Source of the DNA: DASYML01 sp036399835
GTDB lineage: Bacteria > Acidobacteriota > Blastocatellia > Pyrinomonadales > Pyrinomonadaceae
NCBI GenBank assembly: GCA_036399835.1
Contig: DASWMI010000130.1
Location: forward strand, 4,577 to 68,576
Direction of reading: 5' to 3'
Length of the DNA stretch: 64,000 nt
Both the position numbers and the translations under genes were made by a program. Below are positions 25,154-34,388 of this stretch, one piece after another. The notes beneath the pieces are model-generated. The model had not been told where the DNA came from. It did no database searches and saw nothing but the letters and a program-made list of their open reading frames with translations. Each line of letters starts with the position of its first letter. The stretch's first letter is position 1.

Positions 25154-26311
25154 TCAAGCGTCAATTTCGACACAGAAATGCTCCATCGCGTTTTTCAGGA
25201 TGCGGACGCATTGATGGAGTTCATCAATGGGGACGAACTCGTCCGTCCTGTGCGCGACCTGTATATTTCCCGGACCGAGGACGACCGCCTCCGCGCCAAG
25301 CTCTATCATCTGCGGCGCTTCCGTCCCGAAGGCAATCGTCCCCGACTCCTGCCCCGTAACCTCTTCGAGCAGCCGCACGAGCCTGGAATCCGCGCTCGTC
25401 TCCATCCCTTCGTCGGTGCGTATGACCTCAAGCTGGCAGTCGAAATCCGCATCCCGCGAGCGCTCTTCTTCAATCGCCGCGCGTAATAGGTCCAGCACAT
25501 ATTCGGCGCGCTGCCCGGGCACGGGCCGCCATTCGAGCGTCAAGCTGCACTGGCCCGCGATGATATTCTTCGCCGTGCCTCCATTAATCAATCCGACATT
25601 GAGGGTCGTGTAAGGCGGCTCGAAGGCTTCCTGCCTGTCCTTCGTCTTCAGCTCTTCGGCTATCGCTTCAAGCCTTCGGACGAGACGCGCAGCGCGAAAG
25701 ATCGCGGATGCGCCGAGCGACGGATACGCGCTGTGTCCCTCGCGCCCGCGCACAGTAATCTCCGCCAGGCAGTATCCTTTTCCGGCGCGCATGGGCCTGA
25801 GGGAGGTCGGTTCGCCGACGATGCTATAACGCACGCTGAGCGCGCGAGCTTCCACCAGCCGCTTTGCGCCGAAGCACCCGACTTCCTCATCGGCGGTCAG
25901 GACCAGCGCCAGCGTGCGACGCAGCCGTGCCGCCCCAATCTCTTCAAACGCGGTCAGCGCGGCAGCGATAAAGCCCTTGGTATCACAAGCGCCGCGCGCG
26001 TAAAGCCTGCCCTCGCGCTCCGTCAGGCTCAGCGCACTGGTCCAGCTCGGAGAATAAGGCACAGTGTCCGTGTGGCCCACTAAGGCCAACTCCGCCTCTA
26101 TCGCTGCCGCGTCAAACTGTTCCGAGGACGGCCCGGCGAAGGCGACCATGTTGAGCTTCTCAGTCCCGCGTGCGTCCGTGTAAGGAAAGAGCTTGATCTT
26201 CATCCCCGAGGACTCGCAGCGCGAAGCTATCAGGTCGATGATTTCAATATTTGAATTTGATGATACCGAATCAATACTAACCAGCTTCGATAATGTTTCT
26301 TCTACTGTCAT
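25154..26311 (-). CDS. M20 family deacetylase, acetylornithine deacetylase-like
   Basis: 385 aa. Zinc dipeptidase-type fold: LVGHTDTVPYSPSW with the HxD metal ligand, YARGACDTKGFIAA with the bridging Asp, and TADEEVGCFGAKRL with the catalytic Glu-Glu. The Cys-plus-Asp in GACDTKG, the overall layout and the AHRTDEFVP near the end are those of ArgE/DapE-like enzymes that remove an acyl group from the alpha amine of ornithine or related substrates. Substrate cannot be fixed; a second M20 gene lies in the lysine run, so this copy is more likely the arginine-pathway one. Start ATG at 26311. Confidence 0.85.
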   Translation of the reverse strand: MTVEETLSKLVSIDSVSSNSNIEIIDLIASRCESSGMKIKLFPYTDARGTEKLNMVAFAGPSSEQFDAAAIEAELALVGHTDTVPYSPSWTSALSLTEREGRLYARGACDTKGFIAAALTAFEEIGAARLRRTLALVLTADEEVGCFGAKRLVEARALSVRYSIVGEPTSLRPMRAGKGYCLAEITVRGREGHSAYPSLGASAIFRAARLVRRLEAIAEELKTKDRQEAFEPPYTTLNVGLINGGTAKNIIAGQCSLTLEWRPVPGQRAEYVLDLLRAAIEEERSRDADFDCQLEVIRTDEGMETSADSRLVRLLEEVTGQESGTIAFGTEAPQMIELGAEAVVLGPGNIQVAHRTDEFVPIDELHQCVRILKNAMEHFCVEIDA

Positions 26312-26371
26312 AGCCCATCCTTGTCGCGGCGCGATAAAAAACTACGGTCTAGACCGGTGTTCAAATCAAAA

Positions 26372-26404
26372 TTGTAGGGGCAGGTACAAGACCTCCCCCT
26401 ACAA
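26372..26404. repeat. Short hairpin repeat
   Basis: ttgtaggggcaggt (26372-26385) and acctccccctacaa (26391-26404) pair at all but one position, with a five-base loop. It lies between two genes on the same strand and could act as a transcript end, but no U-tract is seen on the minus strand. Confidence 0.65.
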
Positions 26405-26414
26405 GCATGTTCTT

Positions 26415-27833
26415 TCAACTCCATAATCTCTTTTGCAGCGCCTTGAACCGCTCGACAATCTCCGGCTGCGAAGGATGCCGCCCGTCTTCTATCAAGCGTC
26501 TGCCGCCGACGCACACATCGCGTATGGCCGTGCGCTCAAGCGAGAAGAGAATTGAGGCGAGCAGGTCATCCGCGCCGGCACCGGCGATTGAAGGGTCTTC
26601 CAGATCAACCGTGAAAAAGTCTGCCGGTCTTCCTGTTTCGAGCGCGCCGCCGCGAGCGCCTATGCTCATAGCGCCGCCAACAGTCGCGCAGGCGAAGAGA
26701 CGCGCGGCCAGGGCCTCAGCCGATTCATCTTCAACCGGAGCGAGCACTGCGCGTTCCATTCTTTCGAGCCGCAGATGAAGCTCCAACTCGCGTGCGTCCT
26801 CAAGCAGGTCAATCTGCGTCTGGCTGTCTGTGCCGAGCGCAAGCTGGCAGCCTCTCTCTAAAAACGGCTCTGCGTGCGAAAAGATGCCGTCGCCCAGATT
26901 GCGCTCGGTCGTCGGGCAGACACAGGCGCGCGCACCCGTTGCTGCCATCCGCTGCGCCTCTTCCCGCGTGATGTGTATGGCATGAACGGCTGTCAAATGC
27001 TCGTCGAGCAGACCCAGATTTTCGAGCAGCCCGACGGGCGTGCGGCCATGCTCTGCAAGGCAGGCGGAGACTTCCGCAGGCTGCTCCGCGACGTGTATGT
27101 GGACCGGAAAGCTCCGGCTCGCGCCAGACTTGAATCGCGCTATCTCTTGCAGGTAATCGAGAGGGAGGGCGCGCACGCTATGAAGCGCTATACCCGCCCA
27201 GGCGCTCGACGCATCATGCTTTCGCAAGTGCTGGTCCAATCCGAGAAGATTTTCCAGATAGGCATCCGCACGCGTCTCTATAAATCGTAGCTGCACGGGG
27301 TCCGGCGCGGCATCGTGGCCCGCGCGCGCATAGGCCACGCGCAGCAGGGCTATCCTCAGACCCACATCAAGCGCGGCGCGGATGACCTCTTTTGCCAGCA
27401 GATTCGGGTCCTCAAAGGGCGCGCCGCCCGGCGCATGATGAAGATAGTGAAACTCTCCGACCGCAGTGATGCCCGCCAGCGCCATCTCCATAAAGGCCAT
27501 CCGCGAGGCATCGTAAATGTCCTCCGGCGTCAGCCGCCCGGCGGCGCTATACATCAGCTCGCGCCAGCTCCAGAAGGAATCATGCGCCCTCGTCCGCCGC
27601 TCAGTGCGCCCGCGTATGACGCGCTGGAAGGCGTGCGAATGTGCGTTGACGAGGCCCGGCAGCATCGCTCTGCCCTTGAGCCGGACCACTTTCTCAAAGC
27701 CTTCAGGCTCGCGCGTCAGACCGGCGATACTGCCGCCGGCATCGCAGACGAGCGCCAGCCCGCTCTCGAATTTAGTGCCCGTATAAAGAAGGTCAGGCAG
27801 CCATGCTGTTCTCTCAAAGGAAGGGTCGCTCAA
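26415..27833 (-). CDS. hutF: Formimidoylglutamate deiminase HutF
   Basis: 472 aa amidohydrolase. LPGLVNAHSHAFQRVIRGRTERR carries the metal ligand His-x-His and the FQR signature specific to HutF, with FWSWRELMYSAAGRLTPEDI next. Further metal-site residues are HVAEQPAEV, VHAIHITREEAQRM and LGTDSQTQIDLLEDARELEL. The enzyme hydrolyses N-formimidoyl-glutamate to N-formylglutamate and ammonia in the histidine degradation branch that uses HutG. No other hut gene is in the window. A coding start at 27833 is supported by the conserved N-terminal beta segment WLPDLLYTGTKFESG. Confidence 0.92.
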   Translation of the reverse strand: MSDPSFERTAWLPDLLYTGTKFESGLALVCDAGGSIAGLTREPEGFEKVVRLKGRAMLPGLVNAHSHAFQRVIRGRTERRTRAHDSFWSWRELMYSAAGRLTPEDIYDASRMAFMEMALAGITAVGEFHYLHHAPGGAPFEDPNLLAKEVIRAALDVGLRIALLRVAYARAGHDAAPDPVQLRFIETRADAYLENLLGLDQHLRKHDASSAWAGIALHSVRALPLDYLQEIARFKSGASRSFPVHIHVAEQPAEVSACLAEHGRTPVGLLENLGLLDEHLTAVHAIHITREEAQRMAATGARACVCPTTERNLGDGIFSHAEPFLERGCQLALGTDSQTQIDLLEDARELELHLRLERMERAVLAPVEDESAEALAARLFACATVGGAMSIGARGGALETGRPADFFTVDLEDPSIAGAGADDLLASILFSLERTAIRDVCVGGRRLIEDGRHPSQPEIVERFKALQKRLWS

Positions 27834-28025
27834 CTTAAAGGGCCTTTCAGTCGTGGGGCGTTCAAGGCCGCGCTCAAGGCGCGCGAGTGCCCGCTAACCC
27901 GACCGGCATTCATCGCTTTAGTCTTTGTGCAGCATACCGAAAATAATATAGCACGGTTATTCCCGACCGAATTTCGTGAGAAATTAGTGAGCAGCTTGGC
28001 ATCAGGCGCGGGCATCTAACGAAGC

Positions 28026-28934
28026 GTGAGTATCAATCCCGCTAATCTCAAGACTTACGCTCGTTTTGCGCGGCAGCACGCGCGCCGTTTTATCGGAGAG
28101 CGTCTGCGCGAATCTCGCAAGCCCATCCCGCCTGCCCCGCAGAGGCCGCAGCCCGAGAGCTGGAGCGATGAGCATTTGACCGTCGCCTGGCTCGGTCACG
28201 CCACGGTCCTGATAAACTTTTACGGCACATGGCTATTGACAGACCCTGCCTTGCGCTCGCACATCGGCGTTAATCTGGCGGGGATGACTATCGGCCCGCG
28301 CCGTCTGGTCCAGCCCGCGCTCAAGATTAAAGAGCTGCCACGGTTGGATGCCGTGCTCGTTTCACACTCTCATATGGACCACTGCGACCTGGGCACGCTC
28401 CGCCGCCTGCCGCGCTCAATCCATGCGGTCGTGCAGAAGGGCAACAGCGACCTTGTGCGCCGCTTCAAGCAGGCGAGCGAGCTTTCGTGGGACGAGTCCG
28501 TAGAGGTCAAGGGAGCGCGTATAGAGGCCATAGAGGTCAACCACTGGGGCGCGAGAAAGTTGACGGACAGGCACAGGGGTTATGGCGGATTTCTGGTCCA
28601 GAAGAACGGGCGCGCTCTGGTTTTCGGCGGCGATACGGCTTACACCAAGGCCTTCGCCTCCCTGCGCCAGCGCGTTCCGATTGACCTCGCCATCCTCCCC
28701 ATAGGCGCTTACAATCCTTATATCTACGCGCACGCCAGCCCCGAGCAATCCTGGACCATGATGCGCGAGATGGGCGCGAGGTTTATCCTGCCCATACACC
28801 ATTCGACCTTTCGACTGAGCCGCGAACCTGTGCAGGAACCCATCATCCGCCTGCTCACGATAGCGGGGAGCGAGCGCCGTCGCGTCGCCCTCACGGAACC
28901 CGGTCAGACCTGGACGCTGGAAGAGCAGCGATAA
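28026..28934 (+). CDS. MBL-fold metallo-hydrolase (UlaG/NAPE-PLD-like)
   Basis: 302 aa. AWLGHATVLINFYGTWLLTDP is typical of the UlaG/NAPE-PLD branch, and VLVSHSHMDHCDL supplies the HxHxDH zinc motif. Later metal ligands occur in FGGDTAYT (Asp) and ILPIHHSTF (His). These enzymes hydrolyse phosphodiester or lactone bonds; the substrate is not known here. The start is GTG at 28026, close upstream of the first conserved residues. The hutF gene is divergent 192 bases away, so that gap should hold both promoters; none is obvious by eye. Confidence 0.88.
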   Translation: MSINPANLKTYARFARQHARRFIGERLRESRKPIPPAPQRPQPESWSDEHLTVAWLGHATVLINFYGTWLLTDPALRSHIGVNLAGMTIGPRRLVQPALKIKELPRLDAVLVSHSHMDHCDLGTLRRLPRSIHAVVQKGNSDLVRRFKQASELSWDESVEVKGARIEAIEVNHWGARKLTDRHRGYGGFLVQKNGRALVFGGDTAYTKAFASLRQRVPIDLAILPIGAYNPYIYAHASPEQSWTMMREMGARFILPIHHSTFRLSREPVQEPIIRLLTIAGSERRRVALTEPGQTWTLEEQR

Positions 28935-28954
28935 GTTCGTGCCAGCTCTCAAGT

Positions 28955-29022
28955 GATGAAGGACAAGCTATTGACTCATCGCTCTTGAATCAGCCTCTCA
29001 ATCAATAGCCTGTCCTTTATCC
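28955..29022. repeat. Inverted repeat with 'gatgaaggacaagctattg' arm
   Basis: The left arm gatgaaggacaagctattg (28955-28973) is repeated exactly at 44894-44912, and its approximate complement caatagcctgtcctttatc follows at about 29003-29022. It is positioned between the MBL gene and the FKBP gene. The related words gatgaaggat-c/g-agct occur in the gaps at 54.5 kb and 55.7 kb. Confidence 0.7.
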
Positions 29023-29130
29023 TTTATTCTTCCCACGACATCGTTTCTTCTCTCCTTGCTCTTGGCCCGCGGCCTGTGAGAAATTGTTGGCTCTCGCGCC
29101 TCACGTAATTTCATCAAAGGAGAATCCAGA

Positions 29131-29658
29131 TTGCCTCAGAGTCGTAAGAGAAAGACTGCCAGAAGAAGAAATCCGAAGAGCGGGATGGGCGCTGTCCGGG
29201 GCGCTCATGGCGGCGCGTCTGGCCGCAATACGACGAGAGTCATGGCGCTCGCTGTGATTCTCGCGCTGGTCGCGGCAGGTGTGGTTTATCTGCTCGTCGG
29301 CAGCAGAAAGTCCGGCAGCGGAGTTGAAGTGACGACCGCTTCGGGTCTCAAGTATGTGGACGTGGTCGAGGGCACAGGGGCGAGTCCTCAGCCGGGCCAG
29401 ACCGTGATGGTCAACTACACTGGCACGCTGCAAAGCGGCGCGCAGTTTGATAGCTCGCAGGGCAAGCCCGTCGGCTTTGTCATCGGTCGCGGGATGGTCA
29501 TCAAGGGATGGGACGAAGGGTTGATGAGCATGAAGGTTGGCGGCAAGCGCAAACTGATTATTCCTCCCAGCCTCGGTTATGGACCAACGGGCTCGCCTCC
29601 CAAGATTCCCGGTAACTCTACGCTTATCTTCGATGTCGAGCTGGTGGATATAAAATAG
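29131..29658 (+). CDS. FKBP-type peptidyl-prolyl cis-trans isomerase, membrane-anchored
   Basis: 175 aa. A basic N-terminus (RKRKTARRRNPKSG) precedes one membrane helix (MALAVILALVAAGVVYLLVGS), then the FKBP domain: GQTVMVNYTGTLQSGAQFDSSQGKPVGFVIGRGMVIKGWDEGL and KRKLIIPPSLGYGP, all intact including the substrate-binding FD, VIGWDE-type and Y residues. It catalyses proline isomerisation during folding of proteins outside the membrane. Start is TTG at 29131, directly preceded by AAAGGAGA; no ATG fits. It converges with asd, 20 bases apart. Confidence 0.92.
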   Translation: MPQSRKRKTARRRNPKSGMGAVRGAHGGASGRNTTRVMALAVILALVAAGVVYLLVGSRKSGSGVEVTTASGLKYVDVVEGTGASPQPGQTVMVNYTGTLQSGAQFDSSQGKPVGFVIGRGMVIKGWDEGLMSMKVGGKRKLIIPPSLGYGPTGSPPKIPGNSTLIFDVELVDIK

Positions 29659-29678
29659 ACCGGGTTCGGCTCGCGCCT

Positions 29679-30743
29679 TTATCGAGTGAGGTAGTTCTTG
29701 GCGATTAATAGCTCTGCGTTGAGGATGGCCGCGCCCGCCGCGCCGCGAATCGTGTTGTGACTGAGTGAGACAAAGCGGTAGTCGAAGACATTGTCGGGCG
29801 CGAGCCTTCCGACCGTCACGCTCATGCTGCCTCCGGCGTCCCTATCCAGACGCGGTTGCGGGCGGTCCTCTTCATCACGCACGATGATTGGAGAGAGCGG
29901 CGCACTATGTAGCTTCAACTTCTGCGGCAGTGAAGTGAAAGAGACCAGGGCCTCGCGCACTTCCGCGAGGCTCGCCCGCCGCGAGAGCTTAAAGCGGACC
30001 GCCGCCGTATGGCCGTCCGTCACGTTGACGCGATGGCATTGCGCGCTTATCCGAAAGCGCGCAGCCCTGACCTCCCGCTCGCTCGCTTCTCCGAGTATCT
30101 TGAGAGTCTCGCTCTCAAGCTTCTCTTCTTCGCCGCTGATAAAGGGCACCAGATTGTCCGTGATGTCGAGCGAGGCCACGCCCGGATAGCCCGCGCCGCT
30201 AATCGCCTGCATCGTCGTGACCATCACTGCTTCTAAACCGAAGCGCGCATGCAGGGGCGCGAGCGGGAGCACTACGCCGATGGCCGAGCAGTTGGGATTA
30301 GTGACGATAAAGCCGCTCTTCTGGTCCAGCCGCCCCCGTTGAGCTTCGAGCAGAGAGAGATGCTCGTGATTGACTTCCGGGATGAGCAGCGGTACATCCC
30401 TATCCATGCGAAAGGCGGACGAATTGCTGATAACAGGGTAGCCCGCACGCGCAAACTCTTCTTCCGCCCGACGCGCAATCTCGCCGGGCAGACTGGAAAA
30501 GATCAGCTCGCAATCCATCGGCGGCTGCGGCGGCTGGACCAGCAGCTCTCTCGCCGACTCCGGCATCTCGCCCGCCAGCTTCCAGGAACAGGCCCGCGCA
30601 TAGGTCTTACCCTGCGAGCGGTCCGAAGCCGCCAGCGCCGTGACCTCAAACTGCGGGTGATGCGCCAGCAACTGTATAAACCGCTGCCCGACGGTTCCGG
30701 TCGCACCTAGAATCCCAACGCGATATTTTCTACTCGTCTGCAT
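29679..30743 (-). CDS. asd: Aspartate-semialdehyde dehydrogenase
   Basis: 354 aa. VGILGATGTVGQRFIQLLA is the NADP-binding loop, GFIVTNPNCSAIGVVLPL contains the catalytic Cys, and AQCHRVNVTDGHTAAVRF the active-site His region. Asd reduces aspartyl phosphate to aspartate semialdehyde, the branch point for lysine, threonine and methionine. It is the last gene of the leftward run that starts with lysC (the first enzyme of the pathway) and is 13 bases after the aminotransferase gene. The sequence is of the longer, archaeal/fungal-like class of Asd enzymes, to judge from TMQAISGAGYPG. Confidence 0.95.
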   Translation of the reverse strand: MQTSRKYRVGILGATGTVGQRFIQLLAHHPQFEVTALAASDRSQGKTYARACSWKLAGEMPESARELLVQPPQPPMDCELIFSSLPGEIARRAEEEFARAGYPVISNSSAFRMDRDVPLLIPEVNHEHLSLLEAQRGRLDQKSGFIVTNPNCSAIGVVLPLAPLHARFGLEAVMVTTMQAISGAGYPGVASLDITDNLVPFISGEEEKLESETLKILGEASEREVRAARFRISAQCHRVNVTDGHTAAVRFKLSRRASLAEVREALVSFTSLPQKLKLHSAPLSPIIVRDEEDRPQPRLDRDAGGSMSVTVGRLAPDNVFDYRFVSLSHNTIRGAAGAAILNAELLIAKNYLTR

Positions 30744-30756
30744 CTTCTTATCTTCT

Positions 30757-31926
30757 TCAAATGTCCGTCGGCGCTCCGTGCGCGCTCGCTCGCTTAATCA
30801 TCAGAGCCTGGCCCATGCGCCGCACGCCTTCCGCCAGCACTTCCCGGTCCGCGCAGAAGGAGACGCGCAGATAGCCTTCGCCCTCTGTGCCAAAGGCCGC
30901 GCCCGGCACCGTGATGACGCCCTCTGCCAGCAGCTTTTCAGCGACTTCAAGAGAAGTGCCGTACCTGCTCACGTCAACCATCGTGTAGAAAGCGCCCTCG
31001 GGCGCGACGGCGCGTAAATCCAGCTCGCGCTCCAATAGCTCAAGCAGGTCATCGCGTCGTGCTTGAAAGATACTACGAATCCGCGCGCGCGCCTCTTCGG
31101 CTTCACTGGTCCAACTGGCGAGCGCGGCCTTCTGCGAAACAGTCGAGGCGCAGGTCGTCACATAACCGTGCAGGACCAGCGCAGCGCGCAAGACCTCAAG
31201 CTCTCCGCAGAGCCAGCCCAATCGCCAGCCTGTCATGCTCATGGATTTCGAGAGCCCGCCGATGACGAGCGTCCGCGCATAATATTCCGAGATCGACGCC
31301 GGACGCTCCCCCGTGTAATAAAGCTCCCGGTAAATCTCATCGCTCAAGACATACACGCCAGTACCTTCGAGAGCCTGGGCCATGGCCTTCAGGTCGTCTC
31401 TGGAAAGCGTGCGGCCCGTAGGGTTTGAAGGACTGATGACGACGACGAGCTTTGTGCGCGCGTTGAGGCGACGGCGAAAATCCTCCGCGTCGAGAGCGAA
31501 ATCATCGCGCGCGGGCAGGCGATAAAAGGCTGGCTCGCCTCCGGCCATTCGCACGACAGTCGGGTAAGCGACAAAGCCGGGGTCCGGCAGGAGCACTTCG
31601 TCACCCTGGTCCACAATCGTCAGCATAGAGAGATAGAGCGCCTCCTGCGAGCCTGCCGTGATGATGACCTGTTCGGGTTGTAGTTTGAGCTGCGGGTATT
31701 CAGCCGCCACGAGCGAGCGCAAAGAGGGAAGCCCCGCGTGGCTCGTATAACCGTTCTGCTCTTCTCCTATGACGCGCGTGGCTGCGCGACGAATCACGTC
31801 GGGTGTCGGCAAGTCAGGCTCGCCCAGTCCGAGGTTGATGCTCCCCGCCGGAGCGCGGTCGAAGAGCTGTCGAATCAGACTCTTTTGAATCCCGCGCAGA
31901 CGCCTCGCGGGTTGAAACTCGCTCAA
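30757..31926 (-). CDS. PLP-dependent aminotransferase, probable N-succinyl-diaminopimelate aminotransferase
   Basis: 389 aa fold type I aminotransferase. GEPDLPTPDVIRRAA, ITAGSQEALYLSML, VVISPSNPTGRTL and the PLP-binding Lys in VIGGLSKSMSMTGWRLGW are canonical. The place in the operon after dapD and before asd argues that it is the DapC-type enzyme that moves an amino group from glutamate to N-succinyl-2-amino-6-ketopimelate. Direct transamination of tetrahydrodipicolinate is unlikely, since dapD and dapE are present. It overlaps the dapD stop by four bases (ATGA). Exact substrate is inferred from context. Confidence 0.88.
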   Translation of the reverse strand: MSEFQPARRLRGIQKSLIRQLFDRAPAGSINLGLGEPDLPTPDVIRRAATRVIGEEQNGYTSHAGLPSLRSLVAAEYPQLKLQPEQVIITAGSQEALYLSMLTIVDQGDEVLLPDPGFVAYPTVVRMAGGEPAFYRLPARDDFALDAEDFRRRLNARTKLVVVISPSNPTGRTLSRDDLKAMAQALEGTGVYVLSDEIYRELYYTGERPASISEYYARTLVIGGLSKSMSMTGWRLGWLCGELEVLRAALVLHGYVTTCASTVSQKAALASWTSEAEEARARIRSIFQARRDDLLELLERELDLRAVAPEGAFYTMVDVSRYGTSLEVAEKLLAEGVITVPGAAFGTEGEGYLRVSFCADREVLAEGVRRMGQALMIKRASAHGAPTDI

Positions 31927-32759
31927 CGCAAAAAATCCTCCAACTGAACGGCCCTCTCCGTCTTCTCATCACGATACTTGACGATCACAGGAGCATAAAG
32001 CGAAAGCCCCCAGACGCGCCCGCGCTCGCTCGTCACGGCGCGCGAGCCGGGCACGACGACCGCGCCCGCCGGAATCTCCAGAGGCTCTGTTTCGGTCCGG
32101 CGATAAATCTCATCGCGGACCAGATCGTAAACGGGCGTCGAGCCTGTCAGGATTGTTCCGGATGCGAGGACGGCCCCCTCGCGTACAATCGTCCCCTCGT
32201 AGACGCCGCAGTTGCCGCCGACGAGCACATCGTCTTCGATAATGACGGGCACTGCGCCGACAGGCTCAAGCACGCCGCCCACTTGCGCCGCCGCCGAAAG
32301 ATGCACGCGCTTTCCCACCTGCGCGCAAGAGCCTACGAGCGCGTGGCTGTCAATCATCGTTCCCTCGTCAACGTATGCTCCGACGTTGACGTACATCGGC
32401 GGCATGCAGACGACGCCCGGCGCAATGTACGCGCCGTCGCGTATGCTCGACCCGCCCGGCACTATGCGCACCCTGTCCTCGACGGAAAATTCCTGGACCG
32501 GATAAGTATCCTTATCAATAAAGACCAGGCTACGGTCCGCCGCGGACATGTCGGCCAGCACGCCTATACGAAAGCCGAGCAGGATGCCCTGCTTGACCCA
32601 GGAATTGACCAGCCACTTTTGGTCCGGCCCGCGCTCTGCCGCGCGGACTTCGCCGCGATTGAGCGCGCCGATGAACTCCTTAAACAGCTCAAGGTGCTCT
32701 TTCGTGAAATTCTTTTTATCCCCGGCGGCCAGGGCCAGGATTCTTTCACGCAGCGACAT
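31923..32759 (-). CDS. dapD: Tetrahydrodipicolinate N-succinyltransferase DapD
   Basis: 278 aa. A short N-terminal helical domain precedes a left-handed parallel beta-helix of hexapeptide repeats: YVDEGTMIDSHALVG, VGKRVHLSAAAQVGGV, IIEDDVLVGGNCGVYEGTIV and VLASGTILTGSTPVYD, as in DapD enzymes. It acylates the amino group of tetrahydrodipicolinate with succinyl-CoA (acetyl-CoA is possible in related enzymes). The start overlaps the end of dapA by 14 bases and the end overlaps the aminotransferase start, which fits translational coupling within the lysine run. Confidence 0.95.
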   Translation of the reverse strand: MSLRERILALAAGDKKNFTKEHLELFKEFIGALNRGEVRAAERGPDQKWLVNSWVKQGILLGFRIGVLADMSAADRSLVFIDKDTYPVQEFSVEDRVRIVPGGSSIRDGAYIAPGVVCMPPMYVNVGAYVDEGTMIDSHALVGSCAQVGKRVHLSAAAQVGGVLEPVGAVPVIIEDDVLVGGNCGVYEGTIVREGAVLASGTILTGSTPVYDLVRDEIYRRTETEPLEIPAGAVVVPGSRAVTSERGRVWGLSLYAPVIVKYRDEKTERAVQLEDFLR

Positions 32760-33663
32760 GGGATGTTTCCTTCAGAAGTCCAAGCTCCGCGAGGCAGGCG
32801 CGCACACGCTCGCGGCTCTCTTCCATGACGGGCACGAGCGGCAGCCTGTAATGCTCCTCTATGAGACCCATCATAGCGAGCGCGGCCTTGACCGGGCCTG
32901 GACTCGATTCGATAAAGTTCACTTCCATCAAAGGCAGCAGCCTGTAATGAAGCTCGCGCGCACTGGTCCAGTCTCCGGCCAGGGCAGCCTCGACCATCTG
33001 CGACATCAAACCGGGCGCTTCGTTCGAGGCCACGGAGATGAGGCCGTCCGCGCCGAGCGCGATTAATGGAAACGTCAACGCGTCATCGCCCGACAGCAAG
33101 CGAAAGCCTTTGGGCCGCCCGCGCAGGATTTCCATTATCTGCGACAGATTCCCCGAAGCCTCTTTCGTCGCCGCGATATTTTCGACCTCGCGCGCCAGCC
33201 GTAGCGTCGTCTGCGCGCTGATGTTTGAAGCCGTGCGGCCAGGCACGTTGTAGATGACGACGGGCAGACCCTTGACGGCTTCCGCGACGGCGCTAAAGTG
33301 CGCGTACAGCCCCGCCTGCGTCGGCTTGTTGTAAAAGGGCGCGACGATGAGCACGGCATCAGCGCCCAACTCGCGGGCCTTACGCGCATACTTGACGGCC
33401 TCTGCGGTCGAATTGCTTCCGGCCCCCGCAATCACACGCGCACGCCCGCGCGCCGTCTCAACCACGAGCCTGATAACGCGCTGGTCCTCTTTTTCCGTCA
33501 TCGTCGCGCTCTCGCCCGTCGTCCCGCAGGGAACAAGCAGGCGCACGCCGCCCTCTATCTGATATTGGACCAGCCCGCGCAGATGCTCTTCATCAACCGC
33601 GCCGTCCGCTCTGAAAGGCGTCACGAGCGCCGTCGCGCAGCCACGCAGCCATTCAACCTGCAT
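32746..33663 (-). CDS. dapA: 4-hydroxy-tetrahydrodipicolinate synthase DapA
   Basis: 305 aa TIM-barrel lyase. GCATALVTPFRADGAVDEE, VPCGTTGESATMTEKED, the Tyr of VVIYNVPGRTASNI and the Schiff-base Lys of NIAATKEASGNLSQI are all there. The enzyme condenses pyruvate with aspartate semialdehyde, the first committed step to diaminopimelate and lysine. It overlaps dapB by 11 bases upstream and dapD by 14 bases downstream. Sensitivity to lysine cannot be judged from the sequence. Confidence 0.96.
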   Translation of the reverse strand: MQVEWLRGCATALVTPFRADGAVDEEHLRGLVQYQIEGGVRLLVPCGTTGESATMTEKEDQRVIRLVVETARGRARVIAGAGSNSTAEAVKYARKARELGADAVLIVAPFYNKPTQAGLYAHFSAVAEAVKGLPVVIYNVPGRTASNISAQTTLRLAREVENIAATKEASGNLSQIMEILRGRPKGFRLLSGDDALTFPLIALGADGLISVASNEAPGLMSQMVEAALAGDWTSARELHYRLLPLMEVNFIESSPGPVKAALAMMGLIEEHYRLPLVPVMEESRERVRACLAELGLLKETSHVAA

Positions 33664-34384
33664 CGTTCTCTCCCTTCATCGTTTCAATGTCTTTAACTAG
33701 CTCGTCAATCATCTCTGAAAACTCGTAGACGCCTTCGCGCCCGACAATCCAGCGCGCGGCGAGGAGCGCGCCGCGTGCAAAGCCTGCGCGCGAGCGCGCC
33801 GTGTGCGTGAGCGTGATTTGGTCCGCAGGGGAATCAAAGCCCACCAGGTGTGTGCCTGGAATAAAGCCTGCGCGCGTGGAGGCTATGGGAATATTCGTTG
33901 AGAGCCTCGCGTTGAGCAGCTCGCGCAGGCGCAGGGCCGTGCCCGAGGGCGCGTCCAGCTTGCGCGCATGATGAGCCTCTTCGATAAAGGGCGCGTAATC
34001 ACACGTCGCTCGAAAAAGCTCTGCGGCGTAAGCCGCGATGCGATAGAAGAGGTTAACTCCGATGGAAAAGTTCGCGCCATAAATGAGCGCGCCGCCTTCG
34101 CGCTCGACGATGCGTCGCGCCTCAGCCTCATCTTTATTCCAACCCGTCGTCCCTTCAACCAGCGGCACCCGGGCACGCACGCACGCCTCTATATTTCTGA
34201 GCACGGCTGCGGGGAGCGAAAAATCTATCGCGGCATCATGGCCGCGCAAGGCTTCGGCCAGCTCTTCAAGGCTCAGCGAAGCAGCGCGCGAGGTTAAGAC
34301 GAGCGCCACTTCGTGTCCTTCCTCAAGGGCCAGCGTCCGGACCAGTTGGCCCATCCTGCCATGACCGAGCAAAGCCAGTCTCAT
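33653..34384 (-). CDS. dapB: 4-hydroxy-tetrahydrodipicolinate reductase DapB
   Basis: 243 aa from the ATG at 34384; the frame is open further upstream, but that part lies in the dapE gene and encodes no DapB sequence. LALLGHGRMGQLVRTLA is the NAD(P)-binding motif, VEGTTGWN corresponds to the conserved EGTTG, and EEAHHARKLDAPSGTALRL holds the catalytic His and Lys. The enzyme reduces the DapA product to tetrahydrodipicolinate. The start lies four bases after the dapE stop codon, with GAGAGG upstream. The C-terminal residues (ETMKGENDAG) run into the dapA start. Confidence 0.95.
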   Translation of the reverse strand: MRLALLGHGRMGQLVRTLALEEGHEVALVLTSRAASLSLEELAEALRGHDAAIDFSLPAAVLRNIEACVRARVPLVEGTTGWNKDEAEARRIVEREGGALIYGANFSIGVNLFYRIAAYAAELFRATCDYAPFIEEAHHARKLDAPSGTALRLRELLNARLSTNIPIASTRAGFIPGTHLVGFDSPADQITLTHTARSRAGFARGALLAARWIVGREGVYEFSEMIDELVKDIETMKGENDAG

Positions 34385-34388
34385 CCCT